Assembly: GCA_050258555.1 (NCBI GenBank)
Contig: JBLMZA010000128.1
Location: 1-64,000 of the forward strand
Length of the DNA: 64,000 bases
Reading direction: 5' to 3'
DNA from: CAISDA01 sp050258555
Lineage (GTDB): Bacteria > Bacteroidota > Ignavibacteria > UBA10030 > UBA8401
A program made the translations under genes and the position numbers. The number at the start of each line of letters is the position of its first letter. Within the stretch, counting starts at the first letter, position 1. Positions 61,799 through 64,000 of the stretch are shown piece after piece. The notes beneath the pieces are model-generated. The model was not told the origin of the DNA. It searched no databases and saw nothing but the letters and a program-made list of their open reading frames with translations.

Positions 61799-62683
61799 TT
61801 ACATGATGATGACGGCGTTTTTTCCGGGCCGTATGTCGGAGCCAAAGCGCTTGGCGAAGAGGCGCGTGAACTCGGCGCCGTAGAGAAAGATCTGTATCGA
61901 ATAAAAGATCCAGAGCATGACGATGACAAGAGAGCCGGCGGCGCCGAATGTCGAGCTGACGGCGCTTCTGCCCAGATAGAGGCCGATACCGAGCTTGCCG
62001 ATGGAAAACAGCAGCGACGTGAAGGAGGCGCCGATCATCACATCCCTCCACTTCAGAAGCACATTCGGCAGATACTTGAAGATGAGCCCGAAGAGCATCG
62101 CAAATTCGCAGAACGAGACCACAAAGTCGATCAGCCCGCCCATGACGGTCATCGTTCCGCTGAAGGCCGCCATGACCACGCTGAGCATCAATGAGGCAAG
62201 CAGGAGCGCGCCGATGCCCAGGATCATGAGCAGGGAGAAGAACCGGGCGCGGAGGAATGCCTTCACCGTCCCGATCGGCTTCTCCCTGATGTGCCAGATC
62301 GTATTGAGCGCGTCTCTCAGTTCCACAAAGACGGCCGTGGCGCCCAGCAGCATGGTCGCTGCGCCGATGACCGTCGCAGGAATCGTCGAGTCCGACGTAT
62401 AGACCTTCCTGATCATCGACTCGATGAACCGGGCGCCGTCCATTCCGATGATGTCGCTGATCTGTGCAACGAGATGCCCTTCCGCCGCATCCTGTCCGAA
62501 GACGACGCCGGCAACGACGACGGCGATGATCAGGAGCGGCGCAAGGGAGAAGACGGAGAAATAGGCGAGTGCCGCACCAAGCCGCCATGCGTTGTCCTGG
62601 TCCCAGGCAAGGCCGGCGTCCTTCACCAGCTGCCAGAACGCCTTCATGCCGGACAATCCCGATGTCGCCGCCGACTGTGACAC
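61799..62683 (-). CDS. YihY/BrkB-family inner-membrane protein, copy 2
   Basis: A 294-residue six-helix membrane protein, paralogue of the one at 32076 (shared LGAALAYFSVFSLAPLLII, VFVELRDALNTIWHIREKP, AAGSLVIVMLWIFYSIQIFL). The annotated start is GTG behind a distant GGAGG; an ATG twelve codons later (62647) is possible. It sits between the YtxH gene and gnd. Transport or envelope role assumed from the family. Confidence 0.88.
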   Translation of the reverse strand: MSQSAATSGLSGMKAFWQLVKDAGLAWDQDNAWRLGAALAYFSVFSLAPLLIIAVVVAGVVFGQDAAEGHLVAQISDIIGMDGARFIESMIRKVYTSDSTIPATVIGAATMLLGATAVFVELRDALNTIWHIREKPIGTVKAFLRARFFSLLMILGIGALLLASLMLSVVMAAFSGTMTVMGGLIDFVVSFCEFAMLFGLIFKYLPNVLLKWRDVMIGASFTSLLFSIGKLGIGLYLGRSAVSSTFGAAGSLVIVMLWIFYSIQIFLYGAEFTRLFAKRFGSDIRPGKNAVIIM

Positions 62684-62707
62684 GGCTGCCTGCGTGCCTC
62701 CGGGCGG

Positions 62708-63001
62708 TTAAATGTTGCTGCCCCGGTTGGCTTCGGGTTCGATGGTCGACTGCATCTCGGTCATCATTTCCTTGTCGCGCTCGAGCCACTCGACCGCCTT
62801 CTCGCGCAGGTCGTCGAGCTTGTGGTTGATCGCGTCGTTGTACTCGTGCATCTTCTCTTTCATGGCATCGGCAACATCCGCCCCTTTCTGCTGAATGTTC
62901 CGGCGTGTGACGGATCCCTTTTCGGGCGCAAAGAGCATTCCGATGATCGTTCCGGCCGTGACGCCGGCGAGTGTTCCGATGATCACTTTCCCTGAGTTCA
63001 T
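62708..63001 (-). CDS. YtxH-domain small membrane protein
   Basis: A 97-residue protein with one N-terminal glycine-rich membrane segment (KVIIGTLAGVTAGTIIGMLF), the hallmark FAPEKGSVTRRNIQQKG of the YtxH family, and a long charged helix likely to form a coiled coil. A general-stress family. ATG 63001 is preferred: it follows AAGGAT, and the upstream Met 63016 lacks a site. Another frame extends to 63103 with no support. Confidence 0.82.
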   Translation of the reverse strand: MNSGKVIIGTLAGVTAGTIIGMLFAPEKGSVTRRNIQQKGADVADAMKEKMHEYNDAINHKLDDLREKAVEWLERDKEMMTEMQSTIEPEANRGSNI

Positions 63002-63099
63002 GATGATATCCTTCATAGTTGGTTGTAGATGCGATGAATCTGTGATGGTGTTTCGGTCTTCCTGTCCGCGCGGCATCATCAGTCGGATGCCGGGCGCCG

Positions 63100-63591
63100 T
63101 CATTCCTTCGGCATATCGGCCGCGCCTTCGCTCTGGTTGGCCAGATAGTTTTCATATCCCATCTGCTCGATCTGCGTGCGCTGGGCGTCGCCCCAGTCGA
63201 CATGCCCTTCCTCCATCTTCAGGATCTTCGTGAGCAGATCGACGGATGCCTGGTCGGTGACTTCCCGGGCCAGAGCGATGGCGCTGTTGTAGGCGGCGAT
63301 GGCCGCCACTTCGGCGTCCTGATCGTTGGTGACAATGTCGCGCACCGTCTTGCCGATGCGTATCGGATTGAGCTTCGAGACGATCGGTATGCCGGAGAGA
63401 AAGATGATGCGGCGGATGAGCCATTCCGCATGGTACATCTCATCCATCGCCTGTTTCTCGATGGCCTTGTGCAGCTTTCCGTAGCCCCAGTTGCTGCAGA
63501 GCTCCGCATGCACCATGTACTGATTGATGGCGGTCAGTTCATCGGCCAGCAGCTGGTTCAGGACTGCGATGAGCTTCTCGTTCCCTTTCAA
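63100..63591 (-). CDS. bfr: Bacterioferritin
   Basis: A 163-residue ferritin-like iron store. Helix motifs LNQLLADELTAINQYMVHAE and EKQAMDEMYHAEWLIRRI carry ferroxidase Glu and His residues (Glu18, Glu51, His54 region); Met52 is at the usual heme-ligand place; EEGHVDW supplies the second pair. The start codon is TTG with GGAGG seven bases upstream. It protects against iron-driven oxidative damage, which fits catalase and DUF892 genes nearby. Confidence 0.9.
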   Translation of the reverse strand: MKGNEKLIAVLNQLLADELTAINQYMVHAELCSNWGYGKLHKAIEKQAMDEMYHAEWLIRRIIFLSGIPIVSKLNPIRIGKTVRDIVTNDQDAEVAAIAAYNSAIALAREVTDQASVDLLTKILKMEEGHVDWGDAQRTQIEQMGYENYLANQSEGAADMPKE

Positions 63592-63627
63592 TGTCGGCCT
63601 CCTTTTTGTTGGTTTGAGGATGAGTGA

Positions 63628-64000
63628 TTAGCTGATTGTGTCGTCCTTTGTTTCGAATGCATACCGGAGAAAGAGATGGTGGCGGGCCTTCCGGACAGAC
63701 ACCAGATCGGCCCAGGCCGGCGACTGCGGCGCAAGCAGCAGACCCTCGACGATGCTCATCCGGACTTCCTCGCGCGAGCGTCCCGCCATCTGCGGAGCAA
63801 GCGTCAGAAACAGTTCGTCGATCGAGCGTTCCTCGAAGAACGTGGCCATCAGATGCGGTCCGCCTTCGACAAGAATGGTCGACGCCGAGGGACGCACATT
63901 CACGACCGCCTCGAGGATCTGGCGCGAGGTGAGCGCCTTCGCGTTGTCGCCCGCCGCCACGCGCACCCATGCCGGAAGATCCATCTTGCTCAGGCGCGAT
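63628..64000 (-). CDS. RibD C-terminal domain (pyrimidine reductase) protein, 5' end outside window
   Basis: The last 124 residues of a dihydrofolate-reductase-fold protein related to the RibD reductase domain: ILVEGGPHLMATFFEERSID, ELFLTLAPQMAGR, and a C-terminal VRKARHHLFLRYAF. RibD reductase reduces the ribosylamino-pyrimidine in riboflavin synthesis; stand-alone relatives have other roles. The frame stays open to position 64000, so the visible Met at 63984 is internal. It lies 36 bases upstream of bfr. Confidence 0.8.
   Translation of the reverse strand, partial: SRLSKMDLPAWVRVAAGDNAKALTSRQILEAVVNVRPSASTILVEGGPHLMATFFEERSIDELFLTLAPQMAGRSREEVRMSIVEGLLLAPQSPAWADLVSVRKARHHLFLRYAFETKDDTIS

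Overview
The window looks like a G+C-rich chromosome segment from a Gram-negative member of the FCB (Bacteroidota/Chlorobiota/Ignavibacteria/Kapabacteria-like) lineage. This is an inference. It rests on a subtilase with a type IX secretion-style C-terminal sorting domain (motif NYPNPFNPST), sequences close to the Bacteroidota -33/-7 promoter type, several outer-membrane and lipoprotein genes, and a sigma-54 promoter. I saw no rRNA, tRNA, insertion sequence, phage or CRISPR array. Genes are packed tightly and no gene-free stretch exceeds 300 bases; the longest gaps (about 190-275 bases) hold regulatory signals.

Layout. (1) 1-3.0 kb, minus strand: glucose 1-dehydrogenase, a PRC-barrel protein and an AI-2E-family permease, probably one operon. 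(2) 3.2-4.7 kb: a secreted beta-lactamase-fold serine hydrolase. (3) 4.7-19 kb: a signalling locus. A divergent oligopeptide-type ABC transporter (two ATPases on minus; binding protein and two permeases on plus) runs with overlapping genes into a 1242-residue Ser/Thr kinase-ATPase-TPR protein and a sigma-54 activator. Just after the activator lie two inverted repeats (likely enhancer sites) and a consensus -24/-12 promoter. That promoter drives a lipoprotein, a TPR protein and a cytoplasmic GAF histidine kinase. (4) 19-28.3 kb: htpG, then a minus-strand run of holin-like protein, small hypothetical protein, large catalase, DUF1003, outer-membrane beta-barrel, DUF748 and hybrid histidine kinase. 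(5) 28.3-33.4 kb: general-stress genes (DUF892, OmpA/glycine zipper, a 50-residue membrane peptide, LuxR-type regulator, glycine-zipper protein, BON protein, YihY, Rho-N protein). (6) 33.4-49.6 kb: storage-sugar and trehalose metabolism (treY, GH57, treS-maltokinase fusion, stress SDR, debranching enzyme, treZ), then pgl and zwf. (7) 49.6-64 kb: secreted subtilase, FAD-Rieske oxidoreductase, DnaJ/CbpA, Gly-Thr repeat protein, class I aldolase, phosphoketolase, gnd, second YihY, YtxH protein, bacterioferritin and the end of a RibD-type reductase.

How the genes fit together. Debranching enzyme, TreY/TreZ and TreS would convert glycogen and maltodextrins to trehalose. Zwf, Pgl, Gnd, phosphoketolase, aldolase and glucose dehydrogenase give NADPH and an oxidative hexose/pentose route. 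Catalase, bacterioferritin, HtpG, DnaJ and many envelope-stress proteins protect the cell. The region therefore reads as a stress and desiccation island with its own carbon supply.

Two observations stand out. First, a conserved block of about 33 bases occurs upstream of four separate minus-strand transcription units (at 3062, 29853, 32043 and 56761), always in the same orientation and at a fixed distance from a promoter-like box, so the island probably shares one unidentified regulator. Second, the transporter-kinase-sigma-54 locus looks like a self-contained signalling system. Its activator has a receiver-like domain that cannot be phosphorylated in the usual way. Separately, the hybrid histidine kinase lacks its phosphoacceptor histidine, and the TreS-fused maltokinase domain lacks two catalytic aspartates.
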